This document shows positions 45,279 through 56,900 of a stretch of DNA of 64,000 bases, one piece after another. Every line of letters starts with the position of its first letter. Position 1 is the first letter of the stretch. A program made the position numbers and the translations under genes. Location: positions 95,232,001 through 95,296,000 of the forward strand of contig OZ231126.1 of NCBI GenBank assembly GCA_965153355.1, given 5' to 3'. A model generated the notes under the pieces. The model saw nothing but the letters and a program-made list of their open reading frames with translations. It made no database searches and had not been told where the DNA came from. Source of the DNA: Flaccisagitta enflata. Its lineage: Eukaryota; Chaetognatha; Sagittoidea; Aphragmophora.

Positions 45279-45474
45279 CTTTTTAGTTGCGGACACGCAA
45301 CTCTATAAGAGGCTTTGTCCGTCCGTCCGTCCGTTGGTTGGTCGGTTGGTCGGTCCGTGGACACGAGTCGAAAAGTGAGGAAATGAGCGTTTTAGAACAT
45401 TTTTAGTTGCGGACAGTTGCATTTCCGCCCCTGCCCACCCGTCCGCAACTGATTGCCGTGTATCCGGCCTTGTT
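45279..45474 (+). mobile_element. Family A element, intact, with internal partial copy
   Basis: TTTTTAG, hairpin GTTGCGGACACGCAAC, CTCTATAAGAGGCTTTGTCC, GTCCGTCCGTTGGTTGG, distal arm GTCCGCAAC, end GTGTATCCGGCCTTGTT. A second TTTTTAGTTGCGGACAGTTGC at 45401 shows a partial internal duplication. Confidence 0.85.
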
Positions 45475-45490
45475 AACTGAAACTTTCCAG

Positions 45491-45587
45491 ATTATTTCTA
45501 TTCTCATTACGGATGGGAAAGAATCGTGGACAAAGCAGCTTGGGATGCCTTTTTGCTAACGACGGGCCGCAGTATCGATATGATCAG
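45491..45587 (+). CDS. Duplicated-domain gene, module 1 exon Y
   Basis: Acceptor CTGAAACTTTCCAG; donor ATCAG|GTACAT (phase 2). Frame (D)YFYSHYGWERIVDKAAWDAF then LLTTGRSIDMI. It aligns with the exon at 47962 (YFYEQNGWTKVIDKKAWDAY) at the same phases, which establishes it as an exon. Confidence 0.75.
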
Positions 45588-45654
45588 GTACATCCATTAG
45601 GACCACAGCGGATGGAACAGTTGCATTTGGAATATCAATGGATGGCTGGACACG

Positions 45655-45800
45655 GGGTCTGTTTCGGTCGGTGCTTCCGTCCTTGCTTCCGTCTGTTCTT
45701 CCGTCCGTACTTCTGTCCGTTCTTCTGTCCGTCCTTCTGTCCGTCCTTCCATCCGTTTTTCCGTCCGGCCTTCCGTCCGTTCTTCTGTCAGTCAATCCGC
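45655..45800. repeat. (CCGT/TCCG)-rich minisatellite
   Basis: Degenerate GTCCTTCCGTCCGTTCTTC units in the intron. The Cys/Phe/Pro frame is an artefact. Confidence 0.85.
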
Positions 45801-45954
45801 TTTCTTGGCCTTTCTAACCTTTTGTCTTCACGTCAATTTGACGACGTTGGATAATTTTATCGATCTATTTGAAAAAAAGCGGATTATCATGAAACTATCA
45901 TTGTTTATAACCAATATGCCAATTTTAAAGTGAATTTGTCCCGCCATGTCATAG

Positions 45955-46050
45955 GAGAGCAAACATGCACGCAGAGGATCCGTCCTATGATCCAAATTTA
46001 CCGCCGCCCTTGCCAGCTACGGTCATGAATATGAATATGCACGTTGCCAG
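45955..46050 (+). CDS. Duplicated-domain gene, module 1 exon Z (linker)
   Basis: Acceptor TGTCATAG; donor GCCAG|GTGGGT. Frame RANMHAEDPSYDPNLPPPLP then ATVMNMNMHVAR. It leaves in phase 2 and joins exon 46402 in frame, making the two modules parts of one protein. Confidence 0.65.
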
Positions 46051-46510
46051 GTGGGTTATCGACTGCCACTTTTCTCCTTGGAAAATGCAATTCAATAATT
46101 GTCATGGATGTCATGGATGTCATGAATTGGCGAAAGACTTCAACTCCACAGCTTGTGATTTGATTGGTTTGATTCGAACGGTTACTTGTGTTGTTCAAGG
46201 TCTTTTTACGACGCAAAGTGTAGAAACGTGGATGTCGGTGTGCGTGTGTCTGTGTGTGTCGAGGGGTGGTGTGGAAGGGGAGTCGACGGCGCGTAAAAAA
46301 GGGGGAGATGGTCGTGGAAGGGGGTTGTACGCCCTTGCCCACCCGTCCTCGACGATACTGTAACCCCGGATTACTTGTTTTCTCCATTATTCACTATTAA
46401 GGGCGTATTTGCGTCGTTTGGTAATTTGGATGTTCAAAGGGAAAAGAACGGCGAAAAAAATTGGTTGGAGAGATCAACGGCAAAGACCGGATTTCTATCC
46501 GGACTTTCTG

Positions 46511-47291
<781 letters not shown>

Positions 47292-47494
47292 TGTGTGGAG
47301 GGGGGCGACTTTTGCGCCCCTGCCTACCATTCTGCGACGATATTGTACTATACGTCTACTATACGAATTAAAAAAGACGCACTTTTGAATGGTTAATTGC
47401 GCCATTGACAATCAAAAAAACTAATTAAAATCATAGACCATTTCGAAGCCCTTGAAAACCTCTTTCATTTGGCGCCAATCTGGTATCTCTATCC

Positions 47495-47653
47495 TTTTTA
47501 GTCGCGGACACACGACTCTACACCTTGCCGTGTCGGTCGGTAGGTCGGTCCGTCCGTCCGTCCGTCCGTCACATTTTTTAATTCCGAGCGGTTTTTGCAT
47601 TACTGCTCCAGCCCAACCGCCCGCGACTGTATTGCCGTGTTTCCGGCCTTGTT
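47495..47653 (+). mobile_element. Family A element, intact
   Basis: TTTTTAG, hairpin GTCGCGGACACACGAC, CTCTACACCTTGCCGTGTCGG, (GTCC)n, distal arm CCCGCGAC, end GTGTTTCCGGCCTTGTTC. Close relative of the copy at 22373. Confidence 0.8.
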
Positions 47654-47961
47654 CGTTTAGAAATGGCATTAGTTTGAGTAAAAATATTGCCAAATTTGTT
47701 TTTGCAGTTTCTTTGAAAAAGATGCAATTCACTAAAATGGTGTCTCACTTTAGAGAGCTCTAGCTCCTAAACCGTTAAAGATACAGATCTGGGATTGGTC
47801 TAGAATGAAAGATGATTTGAAAATCCTCAAAATCTCTAATAAATTTTTTTAACAATTTCTAAGTCAGTTTTATCACTAAATAAAAAGGCGCGTCTTTTTT
47901 TTTAAATTCGCGTAGTAACCCCGCGTTACGTGTTTATGGTCCATTTTCTCTTTGTTATCAG

Positions 47962-48058
47962 AGTATTTCTACGAGCAAAACGGTTGGACTAAAGTCATCG
48001 ATAAAAAAGCTTGGGACGCATATTTTCGGACATCCAACCGATTAGTCTTGCACTCCAA
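47962..48058 (+). CDS. Duplicated-domain gene, module 2 exon Y'
   Basis: Acceptor TTTCTCTTTGTTATCAG; donor TCCAA|GTATGT (phase 2). Frame (E)YFYEQNGWTKVIDKKAWDAY then FRTSNRLVLHSK. Same length (97 bases) and phases as the exon at 45491. Confidence 0.8.
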
Positions 48059-48187
48059 GTATGTGGGAATCTCTTTTTGTAACATTTACTTTCTGGCGCA
48101 TACCTTCATGAGCATTTCGGTCATTTCGGTATTTGTATAAAGTTTAAAAAACGATCCCTAATTGGCCAGTAACTCTTTCTCTGTTAG

Positions 48188-48265
48188 GGAACGTAAGAAA
48201 AGGAAGAAACGTGGAAGGCCAAAGAAGAAGAAACTTGACGATAGCGACAGCGAGGACGACAATTA
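48188..48265 (+). CDS. Duplicated-domain gene, terminal exon with AT-hook
   Basis: Acceptor CTCTTTCTCTGTTAG; frame KERKKRKKRGRPKKKKLDDS then DSEDDN and TAA. KRGRPKKK is a classic AT-hook core (RGRP flanked by basic residues), which binds the minor groove of AT-rich DNA; the acidic DSDSEDD tail resembles a CK2 site. This supports a chromatin or DNA-binding role for the protein (inference). Confidence 0.75.
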
Positions 48266-48661
48266 ATGACGTTGTTAGAGTGACAGTCATAGTCACAATT
48301 CATGGCAGTGAACCGTCGACGGTATGAGAGTGACAGCCATAGTCAGTTATTCAAATAGTCACAATAAATTGCAGTGAAATAATCGACGACGCGCTGTCCT
48401 GCACAGCAATTTTCTTAACGTCAAAACCTGTCCATGAAAGGTCCTGTCCGTGTTAGACATTGTTGGCTTTGTAAGTTTTTGTTCTGACGAAGAAATCATC
48501 ATCACTTATGAAACCGTTTTCAAGATTCGTTTAAAATTTGTTTAAAATGCGTATGGACCGTATTAACCGAAAATATCATCTTGATTCATAACTCTGAATT
48601 TCTATTTTATGGTTAGAGCATTCAGTTTATACATTTTAGCGTTTTCTGATTCATCGGATAG

Positions 48662-48743
<82 letters not shown>

Positions 48744-48746
48744 AAA
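48662..48746. repeat. (GAAA)n microsatellite abutting a family A end
   Basis: Pure GAAA run, degenerate to 48782, where AACAAGG begins, as at 4329. Confidence 0.95.
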
Positions 48747-48782
48747 AGACAGAAAGAAAGAAAACGGAAGGAAGAAAGAAAG

Positions 48783-49067
48783 AAACAAGGCCAAGTTATG
48801 GCCAATAAGTGCGCCTCGCTTGATTAAGAATTTGTGAATGAACGTTTTGGATGAATGAATAGCGCATGAATGAATAAATGAATGAAGGAATGAATGAATA
48901 ACAGAATGAAAATGAGTGTGATGAGATATGAGAGGTGATAGTGATGAAGAAAGACAACAGAATTGGCCGTTTTGAGCGTTTTAAACGTTTGCGTTACCAA
49001 CCAACCGACCAACCAACCAACCGACCAACGGACATGACCTCTTCTAGAAGTGCGAGGCCGCACTTAA
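48783..49067 (-). mobile_element. Family A element, AAGTGCGG subtype
   Basis: AACAAGGCCAAGTTATGGCC, distal AAGTGCGCCTCGC, (GAAT)n-like middle, ACCAACCAACCGACC tract, ACATGACCTCTTCTAG, hairpin AAGTGCGAGGCCGCACTT. Confidence 0.7.
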
Positions 49068-49095
49068 GAATGAAATAGAAGCCGGTCTGCTTATA

Positions 49096-50101
49096 CAGTG
49101 CGGCGCATAAAAAACAGGACAGTACATTTCCCTATATTTCCCGGCTCAAAATGATATAATCATATCTTTATCGGTGACCAATTTGAAGCTCTTCCAAAGA
49201 CAAAGCGTTTGCCGCCAACTGCGTTTAAATCGGTCAATTCGTCTGGACGCAGTGACGCTCTAAAAAGAAGCTATAAAAAAAGGAATGGGAAAAAACTAAC
49301 CATGGCAAAAAACAAAAAGCGAACTACTTGTTTGTCAGTGTTTCACATCCATGCAATGAAAAAAACATAGCAAAATCCATGACCATTTTGAAGCTCTGCA
49401 AAAGATCTTTCAAATGAGACCTTTCTGGATGCTCTAACTTTAACCGTTTAGAAATGGCATTAGGATGAAGACAGGTTGTCAAAAATTTGGAAATTCACTA
49501 CGTGATTTTAAAGGGGTTATATTTATCTTAACATTAAAATCAAACGCATTGAGTGAGATATTTGTTCTTGGCGCTATTTTAAAGAAAATTTGAAGCTCTT
49601 TAATTTGCCCATGGATATCGAGTATCAAAGACAAGCCTAAGCTTCAACATTGACAAAAACAGAAAGACTTAAATTGCGTGTTGGAAGAATTTGAAATGAG
49701 CACTTTTTTTAAACAGTGTTTTCTTTCTTCAAACCTATGCCATTTCTAAACAAATAAAGCTACTATGACCAGCAACGTCGCATTTGGAAGATTTTTTGCA
49801 GGGCTTTCAAACGGTCATGAATTTTTTGTGTCTCAGGCCAATAGTTAAGCGGAAACTAGCATTACAAAGTGTCCTATGCCATAATTACTTATACGGTTTG
49901 GTGCCGCCTCACCGTCGACTACCTCGCCAACTTATTTGCCACGTTGCCACGCTCTATGGAGCTTGCCATCCAAGCCGAAGGCGGATCCATCAACTACAAA
50001 CACATGAGCGATGTATTCATCCATATTTGGTTTCAATAATTCATTTTTGCGCAGTAATATGCTATTGATACAAACTGTCCTGTTTTTAATGCGGCGCACC
50101 G
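49096..50101. mobile_element. 1.0 kb TA-flanked mariner-type element with a nested insertion
   Basis: Ends CAGTGCGGCGCATAAAAAAC and, inverted, CGGTGCGGCGCATTAAAAAC, both continuing AGGACAGT. TA flanks at 49094-49095 and 50102-50103. The CAGTG(C)GG start and TA target fit Tc1/mariner-like MITEs (family knowledge). No D,D-E/D transposase is readable; small frames at 49784-50196 lack motifs. Confidence 0.75.
49299..49845. mobile_element. Nested ACCATGGC foldback element
   Basis: Left end TAACCATGGCAAAAAAC; inverted blocks CCGTTTAGAAATGGCAT and ATGCCATTTCTAAACAAATA, AAAGATC and its inverse; degraded right end GGCCAATAGTTA. Related to 63333-63930. Confidence 0.6.
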
Positions 50102-50320
50102 TAGATTCGATTCTGACAAGCATTACTTGCATCATGCTGGGACTTCACTGGGACATCAGCACACATCCGAAGCTTTGCATATTTTGCGGCCCTTAGTAAG
50201 CTGCTCAAACCGGTTTTCCAGTTAGATGCTTTCCAGTTAGACCTTTCTTCTACGTAGTGCACATGAGGCTGCACGCAATTGCAGCTGTCATGTCGCGTCG
50301 TGTATCCGGCAGTGTTATAC

Positions 50321-50450
50321 AACAAGGCCGGTTACACGGCTACCTTAGTCGCGTGCGGGTGGGCAGGGGCGGCGAAAAAAAGCGAAGTGTGTGGGACCGA
50401 CCGACAGACGGACAGAGCGGGCTGTAGAGTTGCGTGCACGCCTCTAAAAA
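50321..50450 (-). mobile_element. Family A element, short
   Basis: AACAAGGCCGGTTACACGGC, distal GTCGCGTGCGGGTGGGCAGG, GACCGACCGACAGACGGAC, AGAGCGGGCTGTAGA, decayed hairpin GTTGCGTGCACGCCTC, TAAAAA. Confidence 0.75.
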
Positions 50451-50543
50451 TGGGTAGGGGGTTGCCCCTCAAAGGTGGGTGTTTCCTGTGGACAAACATG
50501 AAAGGGGGGGGGGGGGGAGAACGAAGAGGGAATGTCTACATAG

Positions 50544-50631
50544 GATTACATTGATGACGACGATGACGAAAACGAAAACGAGTTGACCGCTGCCGATTCA
50601 ACGCTCATCTTTTCACGCTTTCTATCCTCCG
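50544..50631 (+). CDS. Penultimate exon of an unidentified gene
   Basis: Acceptor GTCTACATAG; donor TCCTCCG|GTATGT (phase 1). Frame DYIDDDDDENENELTAADST then LIFSRFLSS. Joins in phase to the exon at 50808. Family unknown. Confidence 0.5.
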
Positions 50632-50807
50632 GTATGTGTCGTTTTGTTTTTGCTATTGTACCAATATCCTCCAGAGCTCGCTGGTAATTTGATGAAACCA
50701 TCATTTTTCCTCAGCTTTAACAAAAGATTTTCGTTAAGACCATTATTGTCATTGAGTATATCTAGATACAAAACTAAATAGTCATATATGTCACGGTGCA
50801 AGCGAAG

Positions 50808-50947
50808 ACAAAATCCAAGGTGTCAACGTATTTCTCAGCATTCATCTATATAACGCGAAATCCAAATTTTGCCGATTTGACGCTCGACTCTCAACACTAC
50901 AAAACGACACTCTTCGCTTCCTCAAAGGACTGCACGACGAAGCCTGA
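50808..50947 (+). CDS. Terminal exon of an unidentified gene
   Basis: Entered after GCAAGCGAAG; frame (D)KIQGVNVFLSIHLYNAKSKF, CRFDARLSTLQNDTLRFLKG, LHDEA, TGA. G/C-ending codons stand out from the flanks. An AATAAA signal follows about 90 bases later. Function unknown. Confidence 0.5.
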
Positions 50948-51036
50948 ACAATTTTTACCTTTTTTTTTCTTTTTAGGTATTTTAGTTCTGTAGTAGTTAG
51001 TCGTATGGTTTTTTGTGTGCTCTGTCTTTAATGACA

Positions 51037-51042
51037 AATAAA
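51037..51042 (+). promoter_or_regulatory. Polyadenylation signal AATAAA
   Basis: ACAAATAAAAGATATT lies 90 bases downstream of the TGA at 50947, after a T-rich 3' UTR-like stretch. A fragment of the 565-bp repeat begins right after it. Confidence 0.5.
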
Positions 51043-51048
51043 AGATAT

Positions 51049-51135
51049 TATTACTACTCAACCCTACTTTAATAAAGGATGAGAGCCTTTGGAGCTCTCA
51101 CTGGTGTTTAATCCGGACCCATCACAACTATCCTT
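51049..51135. repeat. Isolated fragment of the 565-bp repeat
   Basis: TTACTACTCAACCCTACTTT through TCCGGACCCATCACAACTATCC matches the unit at 12605-12700 with few changes; the right half of the unit is absent. Confidence 0.85.
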
Positions 51136-51139
51136 TAAA

Positions 51140-52020
51140 TTTCTAAAGAAATATTCCCTCTTCAGAAATTATCACAAGACTGGTTAAAAGTTATGCATCA
51201 TTTAAAGAAAGACACCAATTTCTGTCTATACATGAGATATGCAGACCACAAGAAAACACGATATCCAAGCAGTTGCGTCTGTTTCACATGCAGTCAGCGC
51301 GAACTTCGCTATGCTCCAGAGTTCTAATTAATGCCATGGTAGGGGGACAAAAATCAGGCCTTTAAGGTGAAGTTCAGGCTGCACTTTGTGCTTCTTCTTG
51401 CTCAAAATTCCAAATCGTTAAAAATAGTATTAAAAATGAGGAATAAATCTGGTTTTTTCAATCACAATACTATCTAGGACTAAAAAAATAGAAACCAAAA
51501 ATTTGGGCGACCCAGCATATCGGGAACCACTCAAACCACCAAAACCACCCAAAATGAGGAGGAGGGAGAAAAAGAGCAAAAAACTGACTTTCTCTAAAGC
51601 TGCTTAAATTTTCAGGGTAGTTAGAGGACACCTAGGGCTATCTAAAACTAATTTTGTTTTGGCCAGAAAGTGACTTTTTGTGGAGTTATACTTCGTCAAA
51701 AGTACGTAAATAACAAAGAAATAACTACGTGAAACCCCTCTAGGAGGTCAATTTTTTGTATTTTTAGGGGTCAGGTATCCCCCTTGTCCCCCTTTTTCTT
51801 TTTATGCATTCATTAATTAGTGAGTTAGGAAGCTCCACAAAAAAAATTGGGACGGATACTCGACGATACTTTTTTTTACGGCCATTTTTAACGAAATATA
51901 GAGCTTCATTTCATATCGCCAATGAAGTAAAATTCTCTCTAAGTTGCTTAAATAACTAGATTTGCTTTCATTACTATAACATGAAACCCCTTGATGAATA
52001 GCAACACTACATAAATTTTG
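51140..52020. other. Unassigned non-coding stretch
   Basis: No convincing exons or RNA genes; no repeat recognised elsewhere in the window. Confidence 0.45.
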
Positions 52021-52029
52021 TATTAGATA

Positions 52030-52700
52030 TCTTGTTGTGGTGGGGGTAGAGGAGGAGGAGAAGGAGGAGGAGGAGGTTGATTGTTCAAGTAAATCAGGAA
52101 AAAGGAGAGCAAAACAAATGTTGGGTTCATAAATAAGAGAAAAAGGGAAGAAGAAGGAGAAGAAAAGGAAGAAGAAAAAGAAAAAAAATAAAAACAAGAA
52201 GAAGAAGAAAAAGAAGAAGAAAAAGAAGAAGAAGAAGAAGAAGAAAAAGAAGCAGAAGAAGAAGCAGCAACGTACAGTATGTAAAGCAGAGTAGCATAAA
52301 TTGGCACATTGTCTTAAAGAAAATGCTGTTTTCACTAGAAATAGAAGAGGGAATAAGAGGATAAGGGAAAGAATAGAGGAAGAATGAGAAGAAGCGGGAG
52401 GAAGAAGAAGAAGGAGGAAGAAGTAGAGGGAGGAAGAAGAAGTGTACAAGAACAAAGAAGGGAAAAAAGAGGTAGAAAATGAAAAAAAATAAAAAACATA
52501 GGGTAGAAAATGAAAAAAAATAAAAAACATAGGGTATCAAAAAGAAGAAGAAGAAGAGGAAGGAGAGCAAGAAGAGAGAAAAAAGAAGAAGAAGAAGAAG
52601 AAGAGGGAAGAAAGAGAAGAAGAAGGAACAAGAAGAAGAGGGAAGAAGAAGGAGAAGAAGAAGGAAGGAGAAGAAGAAGGAAGAAGAAGGATAAGAAATA
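52030..52700. repeat. GAA/GGA purine-rich low-complexity tract
   Basis: Degenerate AAGAAGGAGGA throughout, with a 30-base direct duplication around 52475-52535. Long F/S/L frames on the minus strand are artefacts. Confidence 0.9.
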
Positions 52701-53255
52701 GTCGCAAAAGCGTTAGGTGATCAGCGGTACCCTTGCCCTGCTTAAGTAGGTTGTGGTTAAAGTTGAGGGGGCAGGCATGGCCTGAAGGACATGCCACACA
52801 TGAGCCTCCATTTCTTCCTCCTTCTCCTTCCTCTCACTCAACCCATGGCTCAATCCAGCCTCGAGGCCAAATCCCAGTCTTGAGGCCCAAATCCAAGCCC
52901 CAAGCCCAAATCCCAGCCTCCAGGCCCAAATCCTAGCCTGGAGGCTGAGATTTGGGCCTGAGGCTGGGAACTGGGTCTCTTAGCTGGGAGACCTTGAGGC
53001 TCAGATTTTGCCCTCAAGGCTGGAATCTGGGCCTCCAGGCTAGAATTTGGGCCTAGAGGCTAGGATTTGGGCCTTGGGGCTTGGATTTGGGCCTCAAGAC
53101 TGGGATTTGAGCCTCAAGACTGGAATTTGGGCCTCGAGACTGGGATTTGAGGGGGGGTACGAAGGAGGAGAAGAAGAAGAAGGAGGAGAAGGAGAAAACT
53201 CCCCATATGTGTGACAGCATAGGTCTTCGACCCTTTCGGGGCCGCTGCCCAAAAG
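52700..53255. mobile_element. Family B element with internal GGCTGGGATTTGAGCC minisatellite
   Basis: Left GCAAAAGCGTTAGGTGATCAG and CCTTGCCCTGCTTAAG; minisatellite 52855-53155; GGAGGAGAAGGAG tract; right end CATATGTGTGACAGCATAGG and TTTCGGGGCCGCTGCCCAAAA at 53255. Confidence 0.7.
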
Positions 53256-53369
53256 AAGACGAAGAAGAAGAAGAAGAAGAGGGAAGAAAGAGAAGAAGAA
53301 GGAACAAGAAGAAGAGGAAAGAAAAAGAATTAAATGTTTATTTCTAAAATGCCTGTGCACAAAATTTTT

Positions 53370-54020
53370 AATTAACATAAGCTTAAATGCTCTAAAAATC
53401 TAGATTTGATGTTTTTTGGTTGCCGCGCCATGAAGAGGCCCCAGAAACAGTTCCCTGGGCCCCCAGACCTCCTTGAATATATTATACTACTTAAGGTTTA
53501 CTTTGATGGTGCTTGTTCACAATTTTTTACCAAAGAAATAAGCCTGAATACTCCTAAAATCAAGATTTTCAATGATTTTAATTGCCGGGCCATGAAATCG
53601 CCCCATAATAGTCCCCTGAGGACCCCCTGGGGACCCCCTGGGGACCCCCCAAATGTATTTTTGTTTCTAGTTGTGTTTTGTCTGGTCCCTGTCCACCATT
53701 CTGATCAAAGAAATAAGCTTGAATGCTCTAAAAATTAAGATTTTCAATGATTTTAGTTGCTGGGCCATGAAATCGCCCCATAATAGCCCCCTGGGGACCC
53801 CCTGGGGACCCCCTGACCCCCCAAATGTATTTTTTTTCTAGTTGTATGTTTGTCTGGTCCCTTTCCACCATTCTGACCGAAGAAATAAGCTTGAACGCTC
53901 TAAAACTCATGATATTAGTCGCTGGGCCATGAAATCACCCCAAAATAGCCCCCTGGTGACCCCCTGACCCCCCAAATGTATTCTTATTTTCTAGTTTCAT
54001 GTTTGTCTGGTCCATGTCCA
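53370..54020. repeat. ~175-bp tandem repeat, four degenerate copies
   Basis: Each copy has AATAAGCTTGAATGCTCTAA, GATTTTCAATGATTTTAGTTG, GCCATGAAATCGCCCCATAA, CCCCTGGGGACCCCC runs, and TTGTCTGGTCCCTGTCCACC. The G/C blocks expand and shrink between copies. Confidence 0.85.
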
Positions 54021-54350
54021 TCATTCTGAGCAATAATAACCAACTTTTGGGATAGTTGGAATTGTAAGCAGTCTTTACATTGGAGCGGCACAGAGTGGGC
54101 TGTGGTTTAAAGATCGTACGAACCTTACTCTACTGTACCGGTACCATAGTGGGTTTTTTCTTGATTTTTCTTTGTAATTTGATTATGCAAAGAGAAGCGC
54201 TAACAAAACGATTTTCTTAGCAGAGCAGTTACACCCTTCACTCACTTTTCAGAAACCCTTACCTCCACTAAAATCACAAGATGCCAGTTGAGGTAATCCC
54301 CTTTCTCTGACCTGTTGGGAGGTCATAGGACACAGGAACGACGAAGAGTA

Positions 54351-54453
<103 letters not shown>

Positions 54454-54734
54454 AAAACAGAGGAAAGCAAAATTGAAAGCAAGGGAGGTAGGAGGAAGGG
54501 AGGACCGTAAGGTAAACATAGAAAGGAAGAAATGAAGAACAAAAAAGGAGGACAGAAAAGAGACAAAGAATAAGGTAAAGAAAGTACCCTTTTTTTTATA
54601 AGCACGCACTTTTTTCAGCTGAGGCTTAGCGTGCTTAGCAAAATCCCATTTTTGAGGCTAAAATGTGCTTAAGTGCATGCTTATCATAATTCGAGAAGAA
54701 ATATCAAGACTACCGTGTATTTAATTCAGATTAT

Positions 54735-55270
54735 AGAACTGAATATTTATATACTATATACTATACTATATACTATATATTATACTATATACTTTACAAT
54801 ATATAACATAGTATGGTTTAATATAGAATACAATAACATTTATTAATCTTTAGTGCTTCTTTAGATTTTGTTAATGAGATAAATTTTTCAATAATAGTAT
54901 CTGTATACAATAATGTCCGTATACAATATCATCCATGTACAATAATATCTATATACAATGATGTAAAGCATTATTGGAAATTCAAATGTTCTTATCAATA
55001 TCAAAATCCTCAATATTCTGAAAGTTGAGCTTGGTCAGCTAATAATTAAGAATGAGATTGAGAACATCTTTGATAATTTTGAATTCTAATCAAGAAATTA
55101 ACTATTTATTTCAAGGTTCTAAAAAAGAATAACTAAAAATTTGTATTTTTAAAAGAATTAACCAAAATTTTTTTTTCCAAATTACAAATCTTAGCCTGGA
55201 GTGTGCTTAGCAATTTGTCTAAATTTTTCCAATATCTGAGGCTGGGCGTGCTTATAAACGAGGTGCTTAT
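54735..55270. other. AT-rich tract with TATACTATA repeats
   Basis: TATACTATATACTATAC units at 54745-54800, then AT-rich sequence with GCTTAGCA-type words repeated near 54625-54650 and 55200-55265. No gene seen. Confidence 0.5.
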
Positions 55271-55276
55271 AAAAGA

Positions 55277-55485
55277 TAACAAGGCCGGATACACGGCTAC
55301 CCCAGTCGCGTGCGGGTGGGCAGGGGCCGTAATTGAGGTTACCAGATCATTTGGGCAGGAGCAGTGAAGCCAAAAACCCCCAAAACCCCAAAAAAGTAAA
55401 GTGTGATGGACGGACCGACGGACCGACGGACCGACGGACGGACCGACAAAGCGGGGTGTAGAGTCGCGTAGCACGCGACTAAAAA
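55277..55485 (-). mobile_element. Family A element, intact
   Basis: AACAAGGCCGGATACACGGC, distal GTCGCGTGCGGGTGGGCAGG, GACGGACCGACGGACCGACGG, AAAGCGGGGTGTAGA, hairpin GTCGCGTAGCACGCGAC, TAAAAA. Confidence 0.85.
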
Positions 55486-55596
55486 GTGTATGAATGAATG
55501 AGACCAATAACGATAACGAAGGAGGAATGAAAGGAGGAAAATAGTAGGTTGTCGGAAAAACAGTAAGCATAAAGGAAAGAGGAGCAGAGGATGTGA

Positions 55597-55726
55597 GAAC
55601 AAGGCCAAGTAGGCCAATAAGGTGCGACGTGTGGATCGTCGAACGAATGCGTTACCCAACAGACCAACAGACAGACCGACCGACGGACACAGCCAGTTAT
55701 AGAGGTGCTTTGTCGCACCTAAAAAG
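55597..55726 (-). mobile_element. Family A element, GGTGCGAC subtype
   Basis: AACAAGGCCAAGTAGGCCAA, distal GGTGCGACGTG, GCGTTACCCAACAGACCAAC, ACACAGCCAGTTATAGA, hairpin GGTGCTTTGTCGCACC, TAAAAA. Confidence 0.8.
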
Positions 55727-55917
55727 CTAAAAAATGGATGCCGAATGGAAGGGGAGAGCGAACGAAAGAGAGAGAGAGAGTGAGGTCAAAGAACCTCAAA
55801 GAAAAAGGGGAAAACAAGGGAGCGTCAACATGGAAAAGTCTGGTCAGGTCTGGTCTGGTCAGGTAAAACACGATATGAGAATTGCTTTCAAGAGGAAGGC
55901 CAACAAGTACGCGTACG

Positions 55918-56445
55918 CAGTCAGTGGACAAAACAAAATAGGTAGAGAGCTCACTCTTTTAGCTTTGATCCAACCTACTGTTATTAAACAGCAGACTGTA
56001 AACAACAACTGGTTGTAAAAATTACAGCCGGCTGTTATCTTACAAAGTCGACAAAAGTCTAACCTAAATATGGAAGGTGACTAGCATATTCATAATCCTG
56101 ATAAAATTCTGAGAAGTTTGACATGTCGCAAATAACATTTTTTACAAGAAATAATCTTTTGATATTATATTATAACTTTATCAAACATTGATAAGAAAAT
56201 TGTATTTTCACATAAAAGTATATGTTGTGTTAATCAAACTTGTCAGAATTTCACCAGGATTATATTATGAATTTGCAGGTCTCATTCTATTTGGTGAAAG
56301 TTGGATTTTTGCTAACTTTGTAGCATGACAGCCGGCTGTAATTTTTACAACCAGTTGTTGTTTACAGCTTGCTGTTTGATAACAGTAGGTTGGATCAAAG
56401 CCAACAGAGTGAGCTCTCTACCTATTTTGTTTTGTCCACTGACTG
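55918..56445. mobile_element. 528-bp foldback element with ~250-bp arms and TACG flanks
   Basis: Ends CAGTCAGTGGACAAAACAAA are perfect inverted repeats; the arms stay about 90% alike for 130 bases (AACCTACTGTTAT, TTACAGCCGGCTGT) and continue diverged to a short loop near 56165-56195. TACG lies on both sides (55914-55917, 56446-56449), a possible 4-bp target duplication. Non-coding. Confidence 0.85.
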
Positions 56446-56479
56446 TACGTGCGTGTTTCTAGGAAAGTGAAAGAGAGAG

Positions 56480-56481
56480 AT

Positions 56482-56570
<89 letters not shown>
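56480..56570. repeat. (GA)n microsatellite
   Basis: Pure (GA)n, about 45 units. Confidence 0.95.
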
Positions 56571-56573
<3 letters not shown>

Positions 56574-56699
56574 ACAGACTGCGGGAAAGAAGTAGCATAG
56601 CCACGGGGTTACCTCTGAATGGCCATATGTCCACTTTTCTCCCCTTTCTCTTTCTAGACCTGACCAAAGAAAGCAAAGAAAAACAAAAGCAGAACCTTT

Positions 56700-56900
56700 T
56701 CAATTGCGTCCTCGCATCTCTGTAAGAGGGTCTGTCTTTCCATGCATTGGTCCATCCGTTTGACGGTCCATCAGTCCATCCATCTGTCCGTTCATTGGTC
56801 CATCCGTGCATCGGCCCATCGATCAGTCTGTTACGCCTCTAGAAAAATCGCATTTCTCAGCTGTATTTGGCCACAGCGAGATTATATACTGAATCAAACG
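56700..56900 (+). mobile_element. Decayed family A element, GATGCGTCC subtype
   Basis: TTGCGTCCTCGCATCTCTGT, AAGAGGGTCTGTC, degenerate GTCCATC tract, ACGCCTCTAGAAAAATCGCAT. No clear CTTGTT end. Confidence 0.5.

Noticed and set aside
45513-45854. Cys/Phe/Arg/Pro-rich frame as a cysteine-rich secreted protein
   Set aside because: It is the TCCGTCCTTC minisatellite in an intron; the true exon nearby is in another frame, supported by its paralogue.
49784-50135. Possible Tc1/mariner transposase remains in the TA-flanked element
   Set aside because: Neither strand shows a D,D-E/D pattern or other transposase motifs.
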